Source: Deltaproteobacteria bacterium
GTDB taxonomy: Bacteria; Desulfobacterota; Syntrophia; Syntrophales; Smithellaceae
Direction: 5' to 3'
Length of the DNA stretch: 10,665 nucleotides
Assembly: GCA_009668925.1 (NCBI GenBank)
Contig: SBEK01000122.1
Location: 2,345-13,009, forward strand
Shown: positions 1 to 7,415 of the stretch, piece by piece
How positions within the stretch are numbered: position 1 is the stretch's first letter
How the letters are laid out: the number at the start of each line of letters is the position of its first letter
Translations under genes and position numbers: made by a program
Notes under the pieces: model-generated
Seen by the model: only the letters and a program-made list of their open reading frames with translations
The model's database searches: none
Told to the model about the DNA's origin: nothing

Positions 1-1707
1 CTTCTGGCCAAACCCAACGCCGGTATGCCGCGGCTGGAAGGTCTGACGACCGTTTTCGATATGGACGCCGCAACGTTTGCCGCGTTCGGCCGCAAACTGG
101 CGGCGGCGGGCGCAAATCTGGTGGGAGGCTGCTGCGGGACGACGCCCGCGCATATTGCGGCGCTCGCCAAGGCGGTGACCGGCCGCAAACCGGTCCGGCC
201 CAAGCGCGCATCGCTTGCGGCGCTGAGCTCGGCGCGCGGCTTTTTGCATCTGGGTGAAGATCAGCCGCTGGTCGTCGTCGGCGAACGGATCAATCCAACC
301 GGCAAGAAGGCTCTGCAGCAGGAGTTGCTGGAAGGCAACCTGTCGATCATCCGCAGGATGGCTCAGGAGCAGGAAGCGCAGGGCGCGTCCCTGCTGGACG
401 TCAACGTCGGCCAGCCGGGCATCGACGAAGTTCAAACCATCCGGAAGGTGATCGGACTTTTATCCGCGCAAAGCCGGTTGCCGCTGGTGATCGATTCCTC
501 CCGCGTGGAAACCATTGAGGCCGCCCTGAGGCTTTATCCCGGACGGATGCTGATCAATTCCATTTCCGGTGAAAAGGAGAAGCTCAATAGGCTTTTGCCG
601 CTGGCCGCCAAATACGGCGCGATGTTTATTCTGCTGCCCCTGACCGACGGCGATATACCGCATACGGCCCGGAAACGCCGCGCAGTCATCGCGTCGATTT
701 ATGAGAAGGCGCGGACATTCGGCTTCACCAAAGACGATTTCGTCGTCGACGGTCTGGTGATGGCCGTGGCCTCGGATGCGGCGGCCGCGCAGGAGACGCT
801 GGCCACCGTGGCCTGGTGCCACAAAACATTCAAGAGCAAAACGATTCTCGGGCTGTCCAATGTCTCCTTCGGCATGCCCGGGCGCCCCTGGCTCAACGCC
901 GCCTTTCTGGCGATGGCCCAGTATTGCGGACTGACGATGGCTATTGCCAACCCGGCCAGTGTGGAATTCATGAACGTGAAGAAGGCAGGCGACGCGCTGG
1001 CGGCGAAAGAAAGAGCGGCGCTGCAGTTTATCAATCACTTTTCCGAGGCCGCAGCCTGCGCGCCGAAACCCGCGGCCGTGACGACGCCCGAGGAGAAAGT
1101 GACCGCGGCGATCCTCGACGGGGACCGGGACCATATCGCGCCGCTTATTGAAGTGGTTCTCCAGTCCGGCAGGCCCGCGAATCAGGTTGTGGATGAAGTC
1201 CTGATTCCGGCCATCGTCCGGGTCGGCGAATTATACGAAAAGAAGACGTATTTCCTGCCGCAGTTGATGGCGGCGGCCGAAGCGATGAAAAAAGCGCTGG
1301 CTTATCTCGACCCGCTGCTTAAAAAAGCGGCCGCGGCGGACAAGGGCAAAGTCCTGCTGGCGACCGTCCGGGGAGATATCCATGACATCGGCAAGAACAT
1401 CGTCGCACTGCTTTTACGAAATTACGGATACAACGTCATTGATCTGGGCAAAGACGTCCCGGACGAGGTCATCATCGAAACGGCCAAAAAAGAAAAGCCG
1501 GATGTGATCGGCCTTTCCGCGCTGATGACGACGACGATGGTCAATATGAAGGACGTGATTGCGCTGGCGCGGTCCCGCGGCGTCCGGACGGACTTTCTCA
1601 TAGGCGGTGCGGTCGTCACTCAGGCCTATGCGGAATCCATCGGCGCGTCCTTTGCAAAAGACGGCGTGGCCGCCGTTCGGATTGTTGATCAGCTGCTGAA
1701 GAAATAG
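1..1707 (+). CDS. metH: Cobalamin-dependent methionine synthase, short form without reactivation domain (5' end outside window)
   Basis: Transfers a methyl group from methyltetrahydrofolate to homocysteine through protein-bound cobalamin, giving methionine in the cytoplasm. The frame is open from base 1, so the start is upstream; 568 residues are present and are numbered here from the first codon. Residues 1-60 are the end of the homocysteine S-methyltransferase domain, with the zinc-binding GGCCGT motif (C44, C45). Residues 90-350 are the pterin-binding domain, with GERINPTGKK from G94, then LDVNVGQPGIDE and GMPGRP. A helical B12 cap follows (FLPQLMAAAEAMKKAL). The Rossmann B12 domain carries D459-x-H461-x-x-G464 (H461 is the expected lower cobalt ligand), S506-x-L508 and GG535-536. 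The protein ends right after this domain, so the C-terminal AdoMet-binding reactivation domain of E. coli-type MetH (about 1,230 residues) is absent. The stop lies 10 bp before the TonB-like gene, which suggests one transcript. The family call is firm; methionine as the true product is inferred from the domain set. Confidence 0.93.
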   Translation, partial: LLAKPNAGMPRLEGLTTVFDMDAATFAAFGRKLAAAGANLVGGCCGTTPAHIAALAKAVTGRKPVRPKRASLAALSSARGFLHLGEDQPLVVVGERINPTGKKALQQELLEGNLSIIRRMAQEQEAQGASLLDVNVGQPGIDEVQTIRKVIGLLSAQSRLPLVIDSSRVETIEAALRLYPGRMLINSISGEKEKLNRLLPLAAKYGAMFILLPLTDGDIPHTARKRRAVIASIYEKARTFGFTKDDFVVDGLVMAVASDAAAAQETLATVAWCHKTFKSKTILGLSNVSFGMPGRPWLNAAFLAMAQYCGLTMAIANPASVEFMNVKKAGDALAAKERAALQFINHFSEAAACAPKPAAVTTPEEKVTAAILDGDRDHIAPLIEVVLQSGRPANQVVDEVLIPAIVRVGELYEKKTYFLPQLMAAAEAMKKALAYLDPLLKKAAAADKGKVLLATVRGDIHDIGKNIVALLLRNYGYNVIDLGKDVPDEVIIETAKKEKPDVIGLSALMTTTMVNMKDVIALARSRGVRTDFLIGGAVVTQAYAESIGASFAKDGVAAVRIVDQLLKK

Positions 1708-1717
1708 AAATGCATCC

Positions 1718-2437
1718 ATGATGGTTGATAAACAAAACAGAGTCTTGGGCATTTGCCTCTCCGTCGGTCTGCATGGATTGGCGGCGGTCCTGCTGGTGTT
1801 GGCCTTGTCCGGAAACGGCCTCATGCCGCGGGATTTGGCGAGGCTCGATTTTGTCTGGGTATCGCTTGCCGCGAAGGATAGGCCCTCCGTTTCACCCCTA
1901 AAGACGCATCACGCAGCGAAAAAGTCATCGGCGGAGCCGGCGGCCGCAATGGCGCAGGCCACCCCGGTTCACCCCGGCGCCCGCGTCGCCGAACCGGAAA
2001 AATCGGCCGGAAGCTTCGGAGCGGCTCCGGCCGAAGGGCCGGTTTCTTCCGCGGCGAAACCGGTCGTTTACGCGGCGGCGGGAGATCCTTCTTCTTTTTC
2101 CGACGCCGGCCGGCCGCAGGCGGCATCCGGGGCGGCGCCCGCGTTATCGAATGCTTATCCCCTCTACCGGGAAAATCCGCCTCCGGGGTATCCGGAACTG
2201 GCCAGGCAGCAGGGCTATGAGGGCGTGGTGCTGGTGGCCGCGGAAATCCTGGCCGACGGGCGTGTCGGCCAGGCGCTGGTCAGCAAATCATCCGGGTATG
2301 CGATTCTCGACCAAAGCGCGGTCCGGGCGGTGAAAAAATGGAAATTCGAACCGGCGAAGAAGTCCGGCGTCCCGTATAAGACGTGGGCGGAATTGCCCAT
2401 CAAGTTCGTGATCAACGATCGTAATTCTCAATCATAA
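1718..2437 (+). CDS. TonB-family energy transducer
   Basis: TonB proteins sit in the inner membrane, span the periplasm and transmit proton-motive force from ExbB/ExbD to outer-membrane receptors. The 239-residue product has a short cytoplasmic N-terminus and one membrane segment at about residues 9-31. Within that segment S15-V-G-L-H19 matches the S-x-x-x-H signature that E. coli TonB uses to contact ExbB/ExbD. An Ala/Pro-rich spacer (about 50-145) precedes a TonB C-terminal domain at 147-235, with YPELARQQGYEG, a DGRV turn, SSGYAILDQSAVRA and KWKFEPA. ATG 1718 and ATG 1721 are both possible starts, and the ribosome site is weak (GAAGAAA around 1698-1704). The gene lies between metH and pyrE with gaps of 10 and 22 bp, so cotranscription is likely. 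No exbB, exbD or receptor gene is in the window, so its partner is unknown. A role as a generic TonB-domain envelope protein rather than the main TonB is possible. Confidence 0.85.
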   Translation: MMVDKQNRVLGICLSVGLHGLAAVLLVLALSGNGLMPRDLARLDFVWVSLAAKDRPSVSPLKTHHAAKKSSAEPAAAMAQATPVHPGARVAEPEKSAGSFGAAPAEGPVSSAAKPVVYAAAGDPSSFSDAGRPQAASGAAPALSNAYPLYRENPPPGYPELARQQGYEGVVLVAAEILADGRVGQALVSKSSGYAILDQSAVRAVKKWKFEPAKKSGVPYKTWAELPIKFVINDRNSQS

Positions 2438-2446
2438 AACGACAGC

Positions 2447-2451
2447 GGAGG
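2447..2451 (+). promoter_or_regulatory. Shine-Dalgarno site of pyrE
   Basis: A perfect GGAGG lies 8 nt before the pyrE ATG. It is the strongest ribosome site in the left operon and fixes the pyrE start at 2460. Confidence 0.8.
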
Positions 2452-2459
2452 AAAATCTT

Positions 2460-3050
2460 ATGAACATTTTGCAGAAGAAGGAGCGTCTCGGTGAAATCAT
2501 TCTGGAGCGATCTTTCAAATACAGCGACAATCCGCCTTTTACTCTGGCCTCGGGGCGGCAGAGCAATTATTATTTTAACTGCAAACCGACCACGCTCGAC
2601 CCTGAAGGAATGAATCTGATCGGCGAAATTATTTTTGACATGATCAAAGACGCGGACGTTTCGGCGGCGGGAGGCCTGACCCTGGGCGCCGATCCGATCG
2701 CCGACGCCCTGGCCGTCATTTCCTTCCAGAAGGGCAAGCCCGTCAAAGCCTTTATCGTGCGCAAAGACGTCAAGGATCACGGCACCAAAAGCGCCATCGA
2801 GGGCAGCGTCGCGTCCGGAGAAAGAGTGGTGATCATCGACGATGTCATCACGACGGGCGGCTCCACCATCACGGCCATTGAACATGCCCGAAAGGCCGGA
2901 TTGATCATTGATCGCGTCATTACGCTGATCGACCGCGAGGAAGGCGGACGGGAAAATATTCTCGAGCACGTTGATTGCGTGCAGTCCGTTCTGACCCGAA
3001 CGGAAATTATGGCGCTGCGTGAACGAAAGATGTCCCAGGGCCGTGCGTAA
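2460..3050 (+). CDS. pyrE: Orotate phosphoribosyltransferase
   Basis: Converts orotate and PRPP to orotidine 5'-monophosphate and pyrophosphate, the fifth step of de novo UMP synthesis, in the cytoplasm. The 196-residue protein is slightly shorter than the 213-residue E. coli enzyme. The N-terminal part has the FTLASGRQSNYYFNCK segment. R101-K102-x-x-K105-D-H107-G108 is the flexible catalytic loop, whose Lys, Lys and His residues are known in this family to contact PRPP. The PRPP-binding motif VVIIDDVITTGGS has its acidic pair at D127-D128. DREEGGRENI near residue 160 is typical of the family's final core strand and loop. The active enzyme is a dimer. It follows the TonB-like gene by 22 bp, and its 3' end overlaps the next reading frame, so it sits inside an operon. 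No attenuator-like leader is visible directly upstream, so pyrimidine control would have to act at the operon promoter outside the window. Confidence 0.95.
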   Translation: MNILQKKERLGEIILERSFKYSDNPPFTLASGRQSNYYFNCKPTTLDPEGMNLIGEIIFDMIKDADVSAAGGLTLGADPIADALAVISFQKGKPVKAFIVRKDVKDHGTKSAIEGSVASGERVVIIDDVITTGGSTITAIEHARKAGLIIDRVITLIDREEGGRENILEHVDCVQSVLTRTEIMALRERKMSQGRA

Positions 3051-4221
3051 ATTTTCCCCGGGCATTTTACGCTGTCTCCTGGGATTTCTTTTTGTCTTCG
3101 CCCTGTGTGCGCGTTCGGCCGCAGCCGTTATTCCGGTGACCAAGTTCCGATCGGTCGAGATGCCCGGCGGCGCGCCTGCCGGCTGGGTCCTGGAAAAAAA
3201 GGTCGGGACACCTTCCTTGAAAGTGGAGAAAGACGGGGACGCCTTCTATTATCTCCACCTGTTCTCACCGGGCAGTTCATCCTTCGGCGTGCGCACGAAG
3301 GCTCAGGTCAACGTCAAAGAATTTCCGATTCTTTCCTGGCGCTGGAAGGTGGACAAGCTGCCCGTGGGCGGCGACGTCCGCAAAAAGGCCGCTGATGATC
3401 AGGCTCTGCAGGTGTATGTCGCCTTCAAGGAGACGGGGTTTCCGGCCGTGCTGAATACACCGGTGATCGGCTATATCTGGGACAACGAAGCGCCCAAAGG
3501 CTGGAGCGGCCGCAGTACGCAAATCGGCGGCGATAAAATGCGCTACATCGTTTTGCGGAATAAGACGGACAAATCGGGCCAGTGGTACACGGAGCGCCGC
3601 AATATTTACGAGGACTACAAAAAGCTTTTCAGTGATATCAACGGGGGCGAACCGCTGGGAGTGACCACCGGCCTGCAAGTGCACATCAATACCCAGCGGA
3701 CCAAAACTCCGGCCGACGGCATGATCGGCGACATCTACTTCAGCAGTGAGACGAAAGACGTCGCCGCGACGGAAGCGGCCAAAGAAAAAATCGCCGCGCG
3801 GACGCCGGTGATTTCGTCAGTCCGCAGGCCGTCGGCCAGGTCGGCGAAGATTGCAGCCCCTGAGCGCGTGAGCAAGCCCGGCTGCGTCAATATCAGCGTC
3901 CGGTTTGATTTGAATTCCACGGAAGTTGATTCTATTCCTCCGGACGGCATGCAGACGATTATCGAAACCCTGATCCAGAATCCGGAATCTCGGCTGCTGA
4001 TCACCGGACATACGGATAATATCGGCCGGGAAGCCTATAATGTGGAACTGTCCAGCAAGCGCGCCAAGAGCGTCAGGAACTATCTGATTGAAAAATACAG
4101 TATCGATGAGCAGCGCATGGTGGTTAAGGGAGTCGGCTCGTCCCAGCCCGTTGCCGGCAATGATTCGCCGGAGGGCCAGGCGCAGAATCGCCGCGTGACG
4201 ATTCAGAATTGCCCGGAGTAG
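3043..4221 (+). CDS. Secreted DUF3047 protein fused to an OmpA-like peptidoglycan-binding domain
   Basis: A two-domain envelope protein of unknown activity. From GTG 3043 it has 392 residues and opens with a signal peptide: MRK, a hydrophobic core at about 8-23, and probable cleavage after RSAAA (residue 28). Residues about 30-235 match my recollection of DUF3047, including SWRWKVDKLP, DDQALQVYVAF and the IGYIWDNEAP and GDIYFSS segments. A basic, Ala/Ser-rich linker leads to an OmpA C-terminal domain at 281-390. Its TGHTDNIG (D325) and LSSKRAKSV (R340) supply the Asp and Arg that grip diaminopimelate in peptidoglycan. This suggests a periplasmic protein held on the cell wall. C281 and C390 bracket the OmpA domain and could form a disulfide. 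GTG 3019 is an in-frame alternative; I prefer 3043 because it gives a classic signal peptide and only an 8-nt overlap with pyrE. Neither start has a good ribosome site, so translational coupling to pyrE is likely. Confidence 0.85.
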   Translation: MRKFSPGILRCLLGFLFVFALCARSAAAVIPVTKFRSVEMPGGAPAGWVLEKKVGTPSLKVEKDGDAFYYLHLFSPGSSSFGVRTKAQVNVKEFPILSWRWKVDKLPVGGDVRKKAADDQALQVYVAFKETGFPAVLNTPVIGYIWDNEAPKGWSGRSTQIGGDKMRYIVLRNKTDKSGQWYTERRNIYEDYKKLFSDINGGEPLGVTTGLQVHINTQRTKTPADGMIGDIYFSSETKDVAATEAAKEKIAARTPVISSVRRPSARSAKIAAPERVSKPGCVNISVRFDLNSTEVDSIPPDGMQTIIETLIQNPESRLLITGHTDNIGREAYNVELSSKRAKSVRNYLIEKYSIDEQRMVVKGVGSSQPVAGNDSPEGQAQNRRVTIQNCPE

Positions 4222-4351
4222 CCCGTCTTTCGCGGACGGCGAACGTGTTCGGCCAAAGAGCGGGGACCGCATCCGTCCTTTTCCGGCGGCGCTGAACCGG
4301 CGGGGTTCACCCCAGTGCCCTCGTTTTCGCCGCGGGAGATTTGGCCGGAGG
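4222..4351. other. Intergenic stretch with two short hairpins
   Basis: No gene is seen here. Two small inverted repeats are present. CCGTC/GACGG (4223-4227 and 4235-4239, 7-nt loop) lies just after the OmpA-fusion stop. TGAACC/GGTTCA (4293-4298 and 4304-4309, 5-nt loop) overlaps a competing GGGG-TTCA-CCCC fold at 4302-4313. Neither is followed by a T-run, so they are weak terminator candidates; factor-dependent termination is possible. Confidence 0.35.
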
Positions 4352-4380
4352 TTGACAGGGCCGTCCGCAGTCATTATACA
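4352..4380 (+). promoter_or_regulatory. Near-consensus sigma70 promoter for the M16 protease gene
   Basis: TTGACA (4352-4357, perfect -35) is separated by exactly 17 bp from TATACA (4375-4380, five of six matches to TATAAT). An AT-rich patch follows, so transcription should start near 4387, giving a leader of only about 20-25 nt before the protease start. No operator-like inverted repeat overlaps it, which suggests constitutive expression. Confidence 0.8.
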
Positions 4381-4397
4381 AAATAATAAATTACGTT

Positions 4398-4403
4398 GAA
4401 GGG
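4398..4403 (+). promoter_or_regulatory. Shine-Dalgarno site deciding the protease start
   Basis: GAAGGG directly abuts ATG 4404 (no spacer) but lies 6 nt before the in-frame ATG 4410. A ribosome needs several bases of spacing, so 4410 is the better start. Confidence 0.65.
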
Positions 4404-4409
4404 ATGATT

Positions 4410-7391
4410 ATGACGAAACAGGAGACCTTCCCGCCCCCGACGCTTAAGGCGGGCGACAGGATAAGCGGATTCAGCATATTGCGCGTCGAGCCGATCGCAG
4501 CCATGCGGCTCACCGCCTATGAAATGGAGCACGACAAAACCGGCGCGAAAGTTCTGCATCTTCACGCTTTTGACCGTGAAAATCTATACGCGATCGGTTT
4601 TCGAACGCCGCCCGCCGATTCCACGGGCCTGCCGCATATTCTGGAGCACTCGGTCCTGGCCGGGTCGGAGAAATATCCGCTCAAGGACGCTTTCAAGGAA
4701 CTCATGCGATCCACGATGCAGACCTTCATCAATGCCTTTACCTATCCGGACAAAACGCTGTATCCGGTGGCGAGCCAGATCAAAACCGATTTCTATAACC
4801 TGGCGCGGGTGTACACCGATTTGGTTTTGCATCCCCGGCTACTTCGGGAGACCTTTTTGCAGGAAGGTCATCACTTGGAATTGGCGACGCCGGGCGATCC
4901 TGCAAGCGATCTCGTCATTTCAGGAATCGTCTACAACGAGATGAAAGGTGCCTACTCGTCGCCCGATTCGCTCATGTACAAGGATATCCAGGAAAATCTT
5001 TACCCGGACACCGTTTACGCGCTGGATTCCGGCGGCGATCCGGAGGTGATTCCCACCCTGACCTACGAACAATTCAGAGATTTTCACCGGAAGTATTATT
5101 CGCCGACCAATGCGCGCTTCTTTATTTACGGAGACATCCCGACCGCCGATCACCTGGAATTTCTGGAAGAGATGCTCTCCGGATTTGACCGCGTCGATGT
5201 GGATTCGTCGATCCCGAGCCAGCCCTCCTTTACGAAACCCCGGCGCATTTCCGGAACGTATCCGGTCGAAGAAGGGGAGTCGCTCGCGGGCAAAACAATG
5301 GTGAATGTCGCCTGGATGCTGGCCGAAAATAAAGATTTTGAGACGGCGCTTTTGCTGGAAATTGCGTCCGGTCTGCTGGTGGGCAGCGCGGCCAGTCCTC
5401 TGCGCCGGGCGCTCATTGATTCCGGCCTGGGCGAAGACATGTCGCCCGTTTCCGGGATCGAGTCCGACCTGAAGCAGCTCCTGTTCTGCGCCGGCCTGCG
5501 CAATGCCCAGAGCGCGGATGTCGATAAAATTGAAAAGCTGATCGATGAGACGCTGCAAAAAATCGTTGCGGACGGATTCGACCGGGAACTGGTGGAAGGC
5601 ATTCTGCACCAGGTGGAGTTTCACGGCAAGGAAATTTCGCGCGGCTCATACCCCTACGGCATTACGCTGATGGGCAATGTTTTCCAGACCTGGCTTTATG
5701 ACGGCGATCCTCTCATCGGCCTCGATTTTTCCCGCGCGATTGAAAATATCCGGAAGCGCTGGGCGGATGATCCGCAGGTATTCCAGAAGTTGATCCGGAC
5801 GTGGCTGGTCGATAATCCGCATCGTCTGACGGCGGTGATGGAGCCCGATCCCGACTTCAGCCGGAAGAACGAGGATAAACTGAAAACGAAAATGGCCGAT
5901 TGGAAAGCCAGCTTTTCCGCCGGACAGCTCAAACAAATCGATGAGCAGGCGGCCCGGCTGAAAGCCTTCCAGAACGCCGCGGATCCTCCCGAATCTGCGG
6001 CAACGCTGCCGAAACTGCGGCTGGACGACATTCCGCGGGAGATCGAAACCATTCCGACGGTGGAAACGTCGCTTTTGTCGGTGCCGGCTCTCACGCATGA
6101 TCTCTTCACCAACGGCATTGCCTATATCGATCTGGCTTTTGACATCGCGCATGTGCCCGAGGACCTCCAGCCTTACCTGCCGCTTTTGGGGAAAATCATG
6201 AGCGGCATGGGCGCGGCGGGGTACACGTATGACGAAATGGCGAAGCGCATTGCGCTTGCCATGGGCGGGTTCGGGTACGACTTGTCCGCCGGGTTTACGG
6301 CAGATGCGGCCGGCACCTGGCAGAAAATGATTTTTTCTATGAAGGCGCTGTACCGGAATGTGCCCGAGGCGATCGACACCGTCCGCGACATCCTTTGCTC
6401 AGGCGATCTGGATCAGGAAGCAAGAATGCGGGATCTGATCGCCGAACGAAAGAATAACCTGCAATCCTCGATTGTCCCGAACGGGCATGTCTTCGCCAAA
6501 AGGGCCGCCGGCGCGGGGTTGACGCTTCCCGCGTACCGGGATGAACAGTGGCATGGCCGGACGCAATTGCGGTTTGTGCAGGGGCAGGCGGGAGACTTTG
6601 ACGCCTCCCGGGAGACCCTGTGCCGGAAGCTTGCCGAATTGAAGCGGATGATTTTCACGAGGGAAACTCTGGTCATCAATATCACCGCGGAAGAGACGGG
6701 ACTCAAGCTTTGCCAAGATCATCTGGGCCGGCTGCTTCTGACCCTGCCGCCGGGTCAACGCACGGGCCGGCCGGGCTCGCCCGCTCTCGCTCCCGTCAGT
6801 GCCGGAATAGCGGTACCCACCCAGGTATCCTACGTCGCGCGCGTCATGAAGGCGCCTTCATACAATGATCCTTCCGCGCCGCTCCTGATGCTGGCTTCGC
6901 GGGAGCTGTCCAACAGTTATCTGTACAAATATATCCGGGTTCAGGGCGGCGCATACGGCGGCATGTCTTCTTTTGACGCGACGCTCGGCCTGTTTGCCTT
7001 TTTGTCGTATCGCGATCCGCATATCACGGAAACATTGAGCGTGTTTCAGGAAGCACAGAAATTCTATTCTCAAAACGATATGACGGCCGACGATATGGAA
7101 AAAGCCGTCATCAGCACGCTTAGCGCACTCGACAAACCCCTCGATCCGTCGGGACGGGGGTACGTGGCGATGATCCGCCATTTTGTCGGAGCAACCGACC
7201 CGATGCGCCAGGCCTTTCGGGACCGGATATTTGCCGCAACGCCCGGGCAAGTGAGAAAGGCGCTGGCCGGTTATTTTGCCGAGGCCGCCGGGGCGCAAGC
7301 CGTCGCCGTCTATGCGGCCCAGGATAAACTCGAAGACGCCAACAAGCAACTGGCGGAGCCGTTGAACCTGGAGAAATTATCGGAGACATAG
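4410..7391 (+). CDS. M16C zinc metalloprotease, PreP/Cym1 type
   Basis: Degrades short unfolded peptides inside a closed two-halved chamber. Relatives include mitochondrial and chloroplast presequence protease (PreP/Cym1). The 993 residues match the usual length of about 970-1,000. The N-terminal catalytic domain carries the inverted zinc motif H76-I-L-E79-H80: H76 and H80 bind zinc and E79 is the catalytic base. The third ligand is E177 in YNEMKGAYSS. An inactive M16 domain follows, then the M16C-associated linker region at roughly 505-755. The C-terminal half has R843-VQGGA-Y849, the Arg/Tyr pair that in M16 enzymes binds the substrate backbone across the chamber. All key residues are present, so it should be active. 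No signal peptide is seen, so a cytoplasmic peptide-scavenging role is likely. The start is set at ATG 4410 by the ribosome site; ATG 4404 would add two residues. It has its own promoter and is followed by a strong hairpin, so it is probably monocistronic. Confidence 0.93.
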   Translation: MTKQETFPPPTLKAGDRISGFSILRVEPIAAMRLTAYEMEHDKTGAKVLHLHAFDRENLYAIGFRTPPADSTGLPHILEHSVLAGSEKYPLKDAFKELMRSTMQTFINAFTYPDKTLYPVASQIKTDFYNLARVYTDLVLHPRLLRETFLQEGHHLELATPGDPASDLVISGIVYNEMKGAYSSPDSLMYKDIQENLYPDTVYALDSGGDPEVIPTLTYEQFRDFHRKYYSPTNARFFIYGDIPTADHLEFLEEMLSGFDRVDVDSSIPSQPSFTKPRRISGTYPVEEGESLAGKTMVNVAWMLAENKDFETALLLEIASGLLVGSAASPLRRALIDSGLGEDMSPVSGIESDLKQLLFCAGLRNAQSADVDKIEKLIDETLQKIVADGFDRELVEGILHQVEFHGKEISRGSYPYGITLMGNVFQTWLYDGDPLIGLDFSRAIENIRKRWADDPQVFQKLIRTWLVDNPHRLTAVMEPDPDFSRKNEDKLKTKMADWKASFSAGQLKQIDEQAARLKAFQNAADPPESAATLPKLRLDDIPREIETIPTVETSLLSVPALTHDLFTNGIAYIDLAFDIAHVPEDLQPYLPLLGKIMSGMGAAGYTYDEMAKRIALAMGGFGYDLSAGFTADAAGTWQKMIFSMKALYRNVPEAIDTVRDILCSGDLDQEARMRDLIAERKNNLQSSIVPNGHVFAKRAAGAGLTLPAYRDEQWHGRTQLRFVQGQAGDFDASRETLCRKLAELKRMIFTRETLVINITAEETGLKLCQDHLGRLLLTLPPGQRTGRPGSPALAPVSAGIAVPTQVSYVARVMKAPSYNDPSAPLLMLASRELSNSYLYKYIRVQGGAYGGMSSFDATLGLFAFLSYRDPHITETLSVFQEAQKFYSQNDMTADDMEKAVISTLSALDKPLDPSGRGYVAMIRHFVGATDPMRQAFRDRIFAATPGQVRKALAGYFAEAAGAQAVAVYAAQDKLEDANKQLAEPLNLEKLSET

Positions 7392-7415
7392 GGAACGGTT
7401 GCGACCGTTCCCTAT
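7388..7415 (+). terminator. Perfect 12-bp hairpin overlapping the protease stop codon
   Basis: ATAGGGAACGGT (7388-7399), a TGCG loop and ACCGTTCCCTAT (7404-7415) form a perfect stem. The TAG stop (7389-7391) lies inside the 5' arm. No T-run follows, so it is not a canonical intrinsic terminator; it may act with Rho or protect the mRNA 3' end. Confidence 0.55.

Noticed and set aside
460..1134. Long minus-strand open frame opposite metH
   Set aside because: Low-complexity, His/Gly/Arg-rich translation with no family pattern; it is the antisense shadow of a clearly conserved gene in GC-rich DNA.
1965..1995. Similarity between the TonB linker region (GGTTCACCCC) and the gap near 4304-4313
   Set aside because: Only a 10-base exact match in GC-rich sequence plus loose similarity after it; too short to call a dispersed repeat.
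3817..4374. Minus-strand open frame covering the end of the OmpA fusion and the 4222-4351 gap
   Set aside because: Arg/Pro-rich, antisense to the OmpA domain, no ribosome site noted and no family resemblance.
4920..5624. 234-codon minus-strand open frame opposite the M16 protease
   Set aside because: Overlaps the conserved protease coding sequence throughout and shows no recognisable domain; the other antisense frames in this gene (for example 5646-6152 and 6858-7349) are rejected for the same reason.
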